This document shows positions 1-5,801 of a DNA stretch of 8,888 nt, piece after piece. The stretch lies in the NCBI GenBank assembly GCA_012271025.1, contig JAAXHF010000067.1:1-8888 (forward strand), read 5' to 3'. The notes beneath the pieces are model-generated. The model was given only the letters and a program-made list of their open reading frames with translations, had not been told where the DNA came from and searched no databases. This stretch comes from Deltaproteobacteria bacterium (GTDB lineage Bacteria; Desulfobacterota_B; Binatia; Bin18). The translations under genes were made by a program, and so were the position numbers. How positions within the stretch are numbered: position 1 is the first letter of the stretch; each line of letters opens with the position of its first letter.

Positions 1-56
1 GGCCAAGTCAGGTTAGATTTGAACAAGAAAGGCAAGAAGAGAGGAAGGAGAAACGT

Positions 57-296
57 ATGCAGGACAAAACGTATGTGATTACCGAGATCGTTGGGGTCTC
101 GGACACTTCGATCTCTCAGGCGGTGTCCAACGCCATTGACCGCGCCAACCAGACCCTCAAGGCCCTGGACTGGTTTGAAGTCAAAGAGGTCCGCGGGACG
201 GTTGTCGAGGGCAAGGTCGGACAGTATCAGGTCACGCTTGACGTCGGGTTCCGTTACCTGAGCGACGAAGAGATGCGCAGCTGGGCCACCGGATAG
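57..296 (+). CDS. dodecin family flavin-binding protein (copy 1)
   Basis: A 79-residue protein matching the dodecin family, small proteins that form a hollow dodecamer binding flavins (FMN, riboflavin or lumichrome) as a storage or photoprotective buffer in the cytoplasm. Visible family signatures are the N-terminal strand YVITEIVGVSDTS, the helix SQAVSNAIDRANQTL, the central LDWFEVKEVRG with the tryptophan that stacks on the flavin ring in known dodecins, and the last strands around QYQVTLDVGFR with the conserved glutamine. Dodecins are usually about 65-75 residues. This one carries a short extra tail (residues about 67-79, LSDEEMRSWATG) that copy 2 lacks. The start is supported by AAGGAG six bases upstream of the ATG. 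A second dodecin gene follows 111 bases later on the same strand. Family assignment is firm; the exact ligand is not visible. Confidence 0.93.
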   Translation: MQDKTYVITEIVGVSDTSISQAVSNAIDRANQTLKALDWFEVKEVRGTVVEGKVGQYQVTLDVGFRYLSDEEMRSWATG

Positions 297-316
297 GAGG
301 GCAGCCACCCACACCC

Positions 317-367
317 AGCAAGAAACATGTTCTCCGCTGGATTCTGAAGGTCAACACGTTTCCTGCT
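317..367. repeat. imperfect inverted repeat upstream of dodecin copy 2
   Basis: Left arm 317-331 (AGCAAGAAACATGTT) and right arm 353-367 (AACACGTTTCCTGCT) are inverted copies matching at 13 of 15 positions, with a 21-base spacer. Both mismatches are A opposite C read on the plus strand, so they become T-G wobbles in a minus-strand transcript. The right arm ends 40 bases before the ATG at 408. It resembles the inverted repeat at 672-723 in arm length, spacer length and core. No T-run follows it, so it is not a classical terminator. It could be an operator or a leader hairpin. Confidence 0.6.
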
Positions 368-407
368 GCCGACACACCGACCCAACTAGAGAGGAAGAGC
401 CGTATCC

Positions 408-617
408 ATGCAAGAAAAAACGTATAAACTGATCGAACTCGTCGGCGTCTCAGAGACATCCATTGAAGACGGGATCCAGAACGCCATTGGCCGCGCCAAC
501 CAGACGCTCAACAATCTGGACTGGTTCGAGGTGGTCGAAGCCCGCGGCCTGATTCAAGAAGGCCGGGTCAACCAGTTTCAGGTCAAAATCAAAGTCGGCT
601 TCCGTTTGAATATGTAA
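408..617 (+). CDS. dodecin family flavin-binding protein (copy 2)
   Basis: A 69-residue protein of typical dodecin length and pattern: YKLIELVGVSETS, DGIQNAIGRANQTL, then NLDWFEVVEARG with the flavin-stacking tryptophan, and NQFQVKIKVGFRL with the conserved glutamine. It is clearly similar to copy 1, sharing the IGRANQTL/IDRANQTL helix and LDWFEV, but many substitutions make this an old duplication or separate acquisition. Dodecins assemble into a cytoplasmic 12-mer, so two paralogues could form mixed or separate shells. The start follows CTAGAGAGGAAGAG; GAGGA lies 12 bases and GGAAGAG about 7 bases before the ATG, a slightly long spacing. An inverted repeat lies upstream (317-367). Confidence 0.93.
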   Translation: MQEKTYKLIELVGVSETSIEDGIQNAIGRANQTLNNLDWFEVVEARGLIQEGRVNQFQVKIKVGFRLNM

Positions 618-671
618 TCTCCTCGTCCTGGCCCCCGGGTTGGAGCCTCCGGCTCCAGCCGACCCGCTCCA

Positions 672-723
672 AAGAGGAAACGTGTCAACCTCTTCATGCG
701 GTAGGGACGACACGTTTCCTCTT
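672..723. repeat. perfect 15-bp inverted repeat upstream of HPF gene
   Basis: Left arm 672-686 (AAGAGGAAACGTGTC) is exactly complementary to right arm 709-723 (GACACGTTTCCTCTT), with a 22-base spacer. The core GAAACGTGT matches the GAAACATGT core of the repeat at 317-367. Sequence after the right arm (CACGTGCTAGAG) is not T-rich, which argues against an intrinsic terminator. The repeat sits between the dodecin stop (617) and the HPF start (747), 23 bases before the ATG. A dimeric-regulator operator or a 5'-leader hairpin are both possible. Confidence 0.8.
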
Positions 724-729
724 CACGTG

Positions 730-740
730 CTAGAGAGGAG
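730..740 (+). promoter_or_regulatory. shared leader/ribosome binding site CTAGAGAGGAG
   Basis: CTAGAGAGGA at 730-739 is identical to 386-395 in front of dodecin copy 2. Here GAGGAG ends six bases before the ATG at 747, good Shine-Dalgarno spacing, and it fixes the HPF start. The first dodecin has a related AGAGAGGAAGGAG leader. The shared leader supports common origin or control of the three genes. Confidence 0.6.
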
Positions 741-746
741 ACGCAT

Positions 747-1118
747 ATGCAATTCACCCTTCACCTGACCCCCAAAGACCTTTCTCTGACCCGCGCCACA
801 GTCCATCACATCCAAGACAAAGCCGCCAAGCTGGCCGCCGTCTATCCCCGCCTCCTGAAATGTCGAGTTGTGCTGGAAGGGCCGGTTCACCACCATCGCA
901 AGGGCGGTCCGTACACCGCTCGGATCGACATGACCGTCCCCGGAGCCGAGCTCGTGGTCAACCACCACGAAACGGCCGACCTGCGACAGGCGATTCGAGA
1001 GGCGTTTGAGGCGGCTCGCCGACGTTTAGAGGACTATGTCCAGCATCGGCGCGGGGAGGTCAAACGACACCAGCCACCCCATCACCGGCCTGAGGAAACG
1101 GTCTCTCTGGAATTCTAG
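747..1118 (+). CDS. HPF/RaiA-family ribosome hibernation factor
   Basis: A 123-residue protein of the sigma-54 modulation / ribosomal S30EA family. These bind the decoding region of the 30S subunit and hold ribosomes inactive in stationary phase or stress. The N-terminal beta-alpha part (MQFTLHLTPKDLSLTRATVHHIQDKAAKLAAVYPR split across residues 1-35), the strand pair RVVLEG...YTARIDMTVPGAELVV (about 40-72) and the final helix with AIREAFEAARRRLEDYV (about 83-98) follow the family layout. The tail from about 99 is basic and histidine-rich and ends VSLEF. Some relatives with the ARRRLEDYV helix continue into a cold-shock-type domain; none is present here before the stop, and I see no remnant after it. 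The start is set by GAGGAG six bases upstream. It lies last in a same-strand set with two dodecins. Confidence 0.85.
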   Translation: MQFTLHLTPKDLSLTRATVHHIQDKAAKLAAVYPRLLKCRVVLEGPVHHHRKGGPYTARIDMTVPGAELVVNHHETADLRQAIREAFEAARRRLEDYVQHRRGEVKRHQPPHHRPEETVSLEF

Positions 1119-1162
1119 GCGCTGGCGGCTTCACTCAGCCGACCACGGGCGACGGTTCTGTT

Positions 1163-1189
1163 CAAAAGGGAATCGTGCTCTCCTTTTTG
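1163..1189. terminator. possible bidirectional terminator between convergent genes
   Basis: AAAAGG (1164-1169) pairs with CCTTTT (1182-1187), optionally extended by a G-T pair, around a loop of roughly 11 bases. An A-run lies on one side and a T-run on the other, so the hairpin could terminate both the HPF gene (stop at 1118) and the convergent AMIN-TPR gene (stop at 1206). The stem is short and A-T rich, so support is only moderate. Confidence 0.35.
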
Positions 1190-1205
1190 TTATCACGATG
1201 ACCTC

Positions 1206-2804
1206 TCAGAGGTCGTCCGTGCTCAGGCGGACAATCCGCCGGCGAACCTCAGAGGCAAACGGCGCGGCCGGGTCAAGCAGGACCGCTTGTTGATAGGCCT
1301 CCAGAGCTTCTTTCTTTTTCTCAATCTGTTCCAGAGCTTCGCCCAGGTTTGCGTAGGCGTAGGAATAATCCGGCTGAAGATCGGTCGTCTGTTGCCACTC
1401 TTTGACGGCGCCCTGCCAGTCGCCCTGAGCGGCGAGCAGGTGGCCGAGCCGATTGTGGACGTGGGCCGAGGTCGGCACCAGTTCGAGGGCCTTGTTATAG
1501 GCGCCCAGCGCGCCCTGGCTGTCCCCTTTGGATTCCAAAGCCTGAGCCAGATGCACGTAGGCCGTGGCGTTTTCGGGATCGAGACGTACCGAGGTCTGGA
1601 GTTCGCCGACCGCTTCTTCGGTATTGCCCTGGTCCTGCAGGGCGAGGCCCAGCAGGTGGTGGGCCTTGGCATGGTTGGGCGCCAGGCGGGCCGTCTCTCG
1701 CCACTCGGCGATCGCCTCGGCCAGCTTTCCCTGATCGTACAGAATCTGTCCTTTTCCCAGATGACGCCGGGCCTCCTGAGACAGGCTGGGCGCAGGCGGC
1801 GTTTTTTTGGACGGCCGCCGCAGCGCATCGCGGGGAGAGATGGCGGCCAGTTGGCGAGGCGACCGCGCAGACCGGGCCGCGCCGGTACGGCCGGCAGACG
1901 GCCGCGCCGCGCTCTCCCGGGCGGTGCCGGCCGGGCTCAGCAGGGAGTACGACCGCTGCGCCGGCCGCTGGGGAGAGGAAGAGGACGGACGTATGAGCGA
2001 AGCTCCGGGCAGGAGAAGAGGGGCCGTGGCCGTGTTGTCGGCTTGAGCGGAGGGGACACGGGCTCTCCTCGTCCGGGCCGCCTGCTCTTCGGGCCGGAAC
2101 AAACGTGACGCTCGGGCAGGCTGCGATGGGCTGGGAGCAGGCGCAGGCGGCTCAGGAGTCCGGGCCGCCTGGACAACCGGCTGGGGGGGGGAAGGGGCCG
2201 CGGCAGGAGTCCGGGCCGCCTGGACGACCGGCTCAGCCTGACTCGTTTGAGTCGGCTGGTCGAGAGCCCGCGCTATGGCCGGCGAGCTGCGGCGTGAAAA
2301 GAGAACCTGAGACGTGGCGTCAGCAAAGGGAATCGTTCTGTTATCACGACTCTCTCTGGCAGCAGTCTGGCCCAGAATCTGAAGACTGGCGGTCACCGTC
2401 GCCTGTTTCTGCTCAATAGAAAAGGGCGGAATAAAGGTCCCCTTTTTCAGGTCGAGCACGAAGCGGATGTACTCCTTATGAAATCCGACCCGCACGCGCT
2501 GAATCAGGCTGTCCTGGGCCGCATATGTGGCCGACGGAAAGGCTCTGGGCGACCCCTGGACGTCGATCACGACACGGGACGGGGAACCCAGGGCAAAAGC
2601 CTTGAGCGCAGTCGGAGGCTGGGAGAACTGCAAGGTAACACGCTTGGCGTGGCCGCTATCAACCAGCTCGACCTGTTCCAGGCGCAGCGTCGCCCGTGTC
2701 GCGCCTGCCGGAGTTTGGGAAAAAGCGGGCGCCGCCCAGCTGCTCATCCAAATCAGCAGGAGGGCGATCCGTCGTCGGTGCAGATATCGTCCTGTCTGTG
2801 TCAT
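1206..2804 (-). CDS. exported AMIN-domain and TPR-repeat protein
   Basis: Using the ATG at 2804 gives 532 residues. Residues 1-30 form a Sec signal peptide: basic HRRRIA, a hydrophobic LLLIWMSSW, and a likely cut after APAFSQ. Residues about 37-143 fit an AMIN domain (beta-rich, with VTLQFSQPP, PSRVVIDVQG and IRFVLDLKKG), a family linked to peptidoglycan or envelope localisation in AmiC and PilQ. Residues about 150-345 are a low-complexity linker rich in Pro, Ala, Arg and Ser, with an internal repeat EPVVQAARTP / QPVVQAARTP. Five TPR units in exact 34-residue steps follow (about 346, 380, 414, 448 and 482 to 515). It is therefore probably a periplasmic scaffold; its partners are unknown. An alternative in-frame ATG at 2816 (MGKGM) is equally possible, as neither has a strong Shine-Dalgarno. 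The frame stays open to 2957, but that extension overlaps the aldolase gene and would bury the signal peptide. It lies 26 bases downstream of the aldolase and is probably co-transcribed. Confidence 0.85.
   Translation of the reverse strand: MTQTGRYLHRRRIALLLIWMSSWAAPAFSQTPAGATRATLRLEQVELVDSGHAKRVTLQFSQPPTALKAFALGSPSRVVIDVQGSPRAFPSATYAAQDSLIQRVRVGFHKEYIRFVLDLKKGTFIPPFSIEQKQATVTASLQILGQTAARESRDNRTIPFADATSQVLFSRRSSPAIARALDQPTQTSQAEPVVQAARTPAAAPSPPQPVVQAARTPEPPAPAPSPSQPARASRLFRPEEQAARTRRARVPSAQADNTATAPLLLPGASLIRPSSSSPQRPAQRSYSLLSPAGTARESAARPSAGRTGAARSARSPRQLAAISPRDALRRPSKKTPPAPSLSQEARRHLGKGQILYDQGKLAEAIAEWRETARLAPNHAKAHHLLGLALQDQGNTEEAVGELQTSVRLDPENATAYVHLAQALESKGDSQGALGAYNKALELVPTSAHVHNRLGHLLAAQGDWQGAVKEWQQTTDLQPDYSYAYANLGEALEQIEKKKEALEAYQQAVLLDPAAPFASEVRRRIVRLSTDDL
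2153..2233. repeat. 30-bp direct repeat pair with 9-G run in AMIN-TPR linker
   Basis: Copies at 2153-2182 and 2204-2233 differ at one base of 30 and lie 51 bases apart, an exact multiple of three. They encode the repeated (E/Q)PVVQAARTP of the linker. Between them is a run of nine G on the plus strand (2183-2191), read as a C run in the gene. The in-frame repeat indicates local duplication. Confidence 0.8.
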
Positions 2805-2830
2805 CCCTTTTCCCATAGAGCTGACGGGGC

Positions 2831-3688
2831 TCAGCGTCCCGCCACCTGTTTTCCCGTCGTCAAGGTCTGGTCGGTGCGGCTTGGACCGGAGATAATGATA
2901 CGAAAGCCCTGTTCGATACGCTTTTCCACGTCTCGCGGGCTGGCAAACACGGCGCATGGCACGCCAAATTCCTGACAGGTTTTCAACACCTGCTGCACGC
3001 CCTCTTCGACGCGCGGGTCGGCCATATTACCCCGCGTCCCAAGCTCAATCGACAGGTCGCCAGGCCCGGCCCAGATCGCGCTGATACCCTTGACCTCGCG
3101 CAAAATTGCCGGGAGATTGCGCACCCCCTGGACGCCTTCAATGATCGGCATGAAAAACAGCTCACCGTGTGGGTCGAGCGGCCACAGGTCGGCCACATCA
3201 TAATATTCCTGCACCCCCAGCCCCCAATACCGGGGAGCGAGGCGATACCACCAGCCCCGTTCGCCCACCGGCTCAAAATCGTCCACCCCTTCGGCCTGGG
3301 GATAGCGGCTGGCAATCACCGCAGCTTTGGCCTGCTCAACTGTGTCCATATGCGGCACAATCAAGCCATACACCCCGGTGTCCAGGGTTTGTTTGATGAC
3401 CCACTGGTTGCGCTCGCGGGCGTTTGGCGGAACCCGGACAAAGGGCACCACAGTGGGCTGCAGGGAGGCGTGGGCGACGATCTGTTTGCGGTTCAACAGA
3501 GACTGGAGCGAGTGGCGCAGGCCGGGCAGATCGAAGCCCTCGTGCTCCATTTCAAAAATAATAAAATCATAGCCGAGGTCGGCGTAGGCCATGGCCTCGT
3601 CAGCGTTGCCGGTCCAGACCATGCCTCCGCCAAACACCACCTGACCAGCTTCGAGTAGCTCAATGACCTTGTTCAAACGGCCCGCCAT
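2831..3688 (-). CDS. HpcH/HpaI-family aldolase
   Basis: A 285-residue class II (metal-dependent) pyruvate-type aldolase or citrate-lyase-like protein in a TIM-barrel family that makes or cleaves 2-keto-3-deoxy acids, releasing pyruvate. Visible family features: FIIFEMEHEG at 42-51 with the likely catalytic histidine (H49), VPFVRVP with the substrate arginine (R85), GVYGLIVPHMDTVEQAKAAV at 105-124, the metal ligand glutamate in IIEGVQGVRNL (E184), and AGPGDLSIELG with the metal-ligand aspartate (D211). Ordinary members are about 250-265 residues. The extra length lies in 130-180, with an unusual Trp- and acid-rich segment (VDDFEPVGERGWWYRLAPRY) and a longer loop before the IIEG strand. The substrate cannot be read from sequence. 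The start is well supported by AGGAGGG five bases upstream of the ATG. It leads a two-gene minus-strand unit and is divergent from DUF1800. Confidence 0.88.
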   Translation of the reverse strand: MAGRLNKVIELLEAGQVVFGGGMVWTGNADEAMAYADLGYDFIIFEMEHEGFDLPGLRHSLQSLLNRKQIVAHASLQPTVVPFVRVPPNARERNQWVIKQTLDTGVYGLIVPHMDTVEQAKAAVIASRYPQAEGVDDFEPVGERGWWYRLAPRYWGLGVQEYYDVADLWPLDPHGELFFMPIIEGVQGVRNLPAILREVKGISAIWAGPGDLSIELGTRGNMADPRVEEGVQQVLKTCQEFGVPCAVFASPRDVEKRIEQGFRIIISGPSRTDQTLTTGKQVAGR

Positions 3689-3717
3689 AGCACCCTCCTG
3701 TTCAGCGTGGACACGAG

Positions 3718-3790
3718 ACGATCACCAGCCTCCCCCCTGTCTACCGGTAATCGTGATGTCCTTTGGACTGGGAATGCTATTACGATTACC
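3718..3790. promoter_or_regulatory. three ACGATYACC elements in divergent promoter region
   Basis: The 169 bases between the divergent starts (3688 minus, 3858 plus) contain ACGATCACC at 3718-3726, its inverted form GGTAATCGT at 3746-3754, and ACGATTACC at 3782-3790. The last two form a perfect 9-base inverted repeat with a 27-base spacer. The arrangement suits binding sites for one regulator acting on both directions. I could not place convincing -35/-10 boxes. Confidence 0.4.
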
Positions 3791-3857
3791 TTTAGAAGGA
3801 ATGCCAGGTCAAGGCACACATCTGGACTCCCGACTGTGGACGATGCATGATGGAGGC

Positions 3858-5789
3858 ATGCTGAAAGCCGTGTTGAGACGTCAATCCGGTCTGCTGCGCC
3901 GTCTCGGGCTCGCGCCGGTCTGGAGACTGGGGGGCATGCTGTTGGCCCTCCTGGTGTGGCAGGCAGGGGGAGCGCAGGCGGCGTCCGTGTCCGACCGGCA
4001 GGCTGGTCCGCCCGACTGGGCCGGAGACCTGCGGCCGATCCCGGCGGACGCCTGGAGCCGCGACCGGGCGGCCCACCTGTTGGAGCGAGCCGGCTTTGGC
4101 GGCCCGCCCCAGGAGATCAATCAGCTGGCCGCCCTGACACCACGACAAGCGGTCGAACGGCTGGTCAACTATCACACCATTGCCAACGACCACCTGCCCC
4201 CATTCGACGAATCCAACATCTTTGACCCCCCGGTTGAGCCGTTTCCCAAGAGTCGGGTCGAGGCCGTGCGGATTGCCCGGGCGAACGGCGAGGCCATGGG
4301 CGTCACAATCAAGCCGGGGGGCGACCGACCGCTCCAACCGGTGGTCAACCGCTTCTTTTACTGGCTGCGGGCGGACTATCTGGAAGTACGGCGGGCGGCC
4401 CAGTGGTGGGCCAACCGGATGCTGACCACCCGGCGACCGCTGGAGGAAAAGCTGGCCCTGTTCTGGCACGGGCATTTCGCCACCTCGGATGCCAAGCTGC
4501 GCGACTACCGCAAATCGCTCAACCAGTTGGCCCTGTTCCACGAACACGGCAGTGGCAGCTTTCGCGATCTGCTGATTGGCGTGGCCAAAGATCCGGCCAT
4601 GCTGGTGTATCTGGACGCCGGAGAAAATATCAAGGGCAGCCCCAACGAAAACTTCGGTCGGGAAATCCTGGAGCTGTTCACCATGGGCGTCGGGAATTAT
4701 ACCGAGACCGACATCCGCGAGGCGGCCCGTGCATTCACCGGCTGGACGAATGACGGCCTGCGCTTTGTGGTCAAACCCGAACTGCATGACGACGGCCAGA
4801 AGACCTTTTTGGGACGCAGCGGCAAGTTTGACGGGGTGGAGATTATCGACATCATCCTGGAGCAGGAGGTCACCGCCCGCTTCATCGCCGCCAAGTTGTA
4901 CCGCTATTTCGTGCACGACGACCCGTCGGCCGAGTTGATCGCCGAGTTGGGCAAACGCTTTCAGGAAGGCGGCTACGATATCGGCGACCTGCTGCGGACC
5001 ATCTTCCTGTCGCGCGACTTTTACAGCCCGCCGGCCTACGCCACCCAAATCAAGAGCCCGGTTCATCTGGTGGTCTCGACCTATCGCAAACTGGGGCTGC
5101 GCGAAATTCCGGGCGTGCCCGACTTCAACACGGTCACCCGCAGCCTGGGCCAGGAACTCTTCCACCCGCCCAACGTCGCCGGCTGGGAAGGCGGGCGGAG
5201 CTGGGTCACCCCGGCCCTGCTGCTCGAACGGGGCAATTTTGCCCGAGAGGTGCTCTTTCCCGATATTGCCAACTTTCAGCCGCCCGACCAGCGCATGCCG
5301 GAGCTGAACCGCAAGGTGGCGGTGAAAATCACCCAGGGCTATGAGATCAGCCAGGCGACCATCGAACGCGACCCGGAAATGGACGCCGGAGCAAGTGACA
5401 ATGCCATGGACGGCGAGGCCATGGCTGAGGTGTCCATGTTCAACCAGATGGCCGGGGCGGACGAGGACTTTAATACCCGCTACGGCAGCACCCACGGCTG
5501 GATGGAGGCTTTCCGGCGGGTCAAGCCCATTCCCCGCCGGGCGGCGCAGCTCAGCCTGACCGATATGGTGACCGCAGCCGGTTTGCAGACCAGCGCCGAA
5601 GTGGTCGAGTATTTTGCCGCCCGCCTGCTGCGGGTGCCGCTCGGGACGGATGAACGGCGAGCCTTGATTGATTTTTTGAGCCAGGAGCTGGGTACTGACG
5701 AGATTGCTCCGGCCCTGAGCTATCTGGAAGAGCCGCTCCGGCTGCTGGTGCATTTGATTATGAGCACCCCCGCCTATCAGCTGGGATAA
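3858..5789 (+). CDS. exported DUF1800-family protein
   Basis: From the ATG at 3858 this is 643 residues of the DUF1800 family (COG5267), widespread exported proteins of unknown biochemical role, often encoded beside DUF1501. Residues about 1-41 make a long basic n-region and a hydrophobic GGMLLALLVWQAGG ending AQA-AS, a plausible Sec signal. Family motifs in order: HLLERAGFG (73-81), LALFWHGHFATS (199-210), KDPAMLVYLD (244-253), SPNENFGREILELFTMGVG (261-279), YTETDIREAARAFTGW (281-296), DIILEQ and the YFVHDDPS segment (331-357), and VAGWEGGRSWVTP (440-452). A Met- and acid-rich stretch at about 507-537 looks like an insertion. The start is uncertain: GGAGG lies only one base before 3858, 3843 (MHDGG) is an alternative, and the frame is open back to 3663. 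That extension overlaps the aldolase start and lacks signal-peptide sense. The stop overlaps the ribosome binding site of DUF1501, indicating an operon. Confidence 0.9.
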   Translation: MLKAVLRRQSGLLRRLGLAPVWRLGGMLLALLVWQAGGAQAASVSDRQAGPPDWAGDLRPIPADAWSRDRAAHLLERAGFGGPPQEINQLAALTPRQAVERLVNYHTIANDHLPPFDESNIFDPPVEPFPKSRVEAVRIARANGEAMGVTIKPGGDRPLQPVVNRFFYWLRADYLEVRRAAQWWANRMLTTRRPLEEKLALFWHGHFATSDAKLRDYRKSLNQLALFHEHGSGSFRDLLIGVAKDPAMLVYLDAGENIKGSPNENFGREILELFTMGVGNYTETDIREAARAFTGWTNDGLRFVVKPELHDDGQKTFLGRSGKFDGVEIIDIILEQEVTARFIAAKLYRYFVHDDPSAELIAELGKRFQEGGYDIGDLLRTIFLSRDFYSPPAYATQIKSPVHLVVSTYRKLGLREIPGVPDFNTVTRSLGQELFHPPNVAGWEGGRSWVTPALLLERGNFAREVLFPDIANFQPPDQRMPELNRKVAVKITQGYEISQATIERDPEMDAGASDNAMDGEAMAEVSMFNQMAGADEDFNTRYGSTHGWMEAFRRVKPIPRRAAQLSLTDMVTAAGLQTSAEVVEYFAARLLRVPLGTDERRALIDFLSQELGTDEIAPALSYLEEPLRLLVHLIMSTPAYQLG

Positions 5790-5801
5790 GGAGAAGCGTC
5801 T

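Noticed and set aside
1287..2108. A 273-codon plus-strand frame within the AMIN-TPR region
   Set aside because: It is antisense to the TPR gene, whose 34-residue periodicity proves the coding strand; the C-terminal half of this frame is low-complexity Arg/Gly.
2805..2957. N-terminal extension of the AMIN-TPR frame up to 2957
   Set aside because: It overlaps the end of the aldolase gene and would place about 50 residues before an obvious signal peptide.
3663..3857. N-terminal extension of the DUF1800 frame to 3663
   Set aside because: It overlaps the aldolase start and its ribosome binding site, has no Shine-Dalgarno, and the signal peptide begins later.
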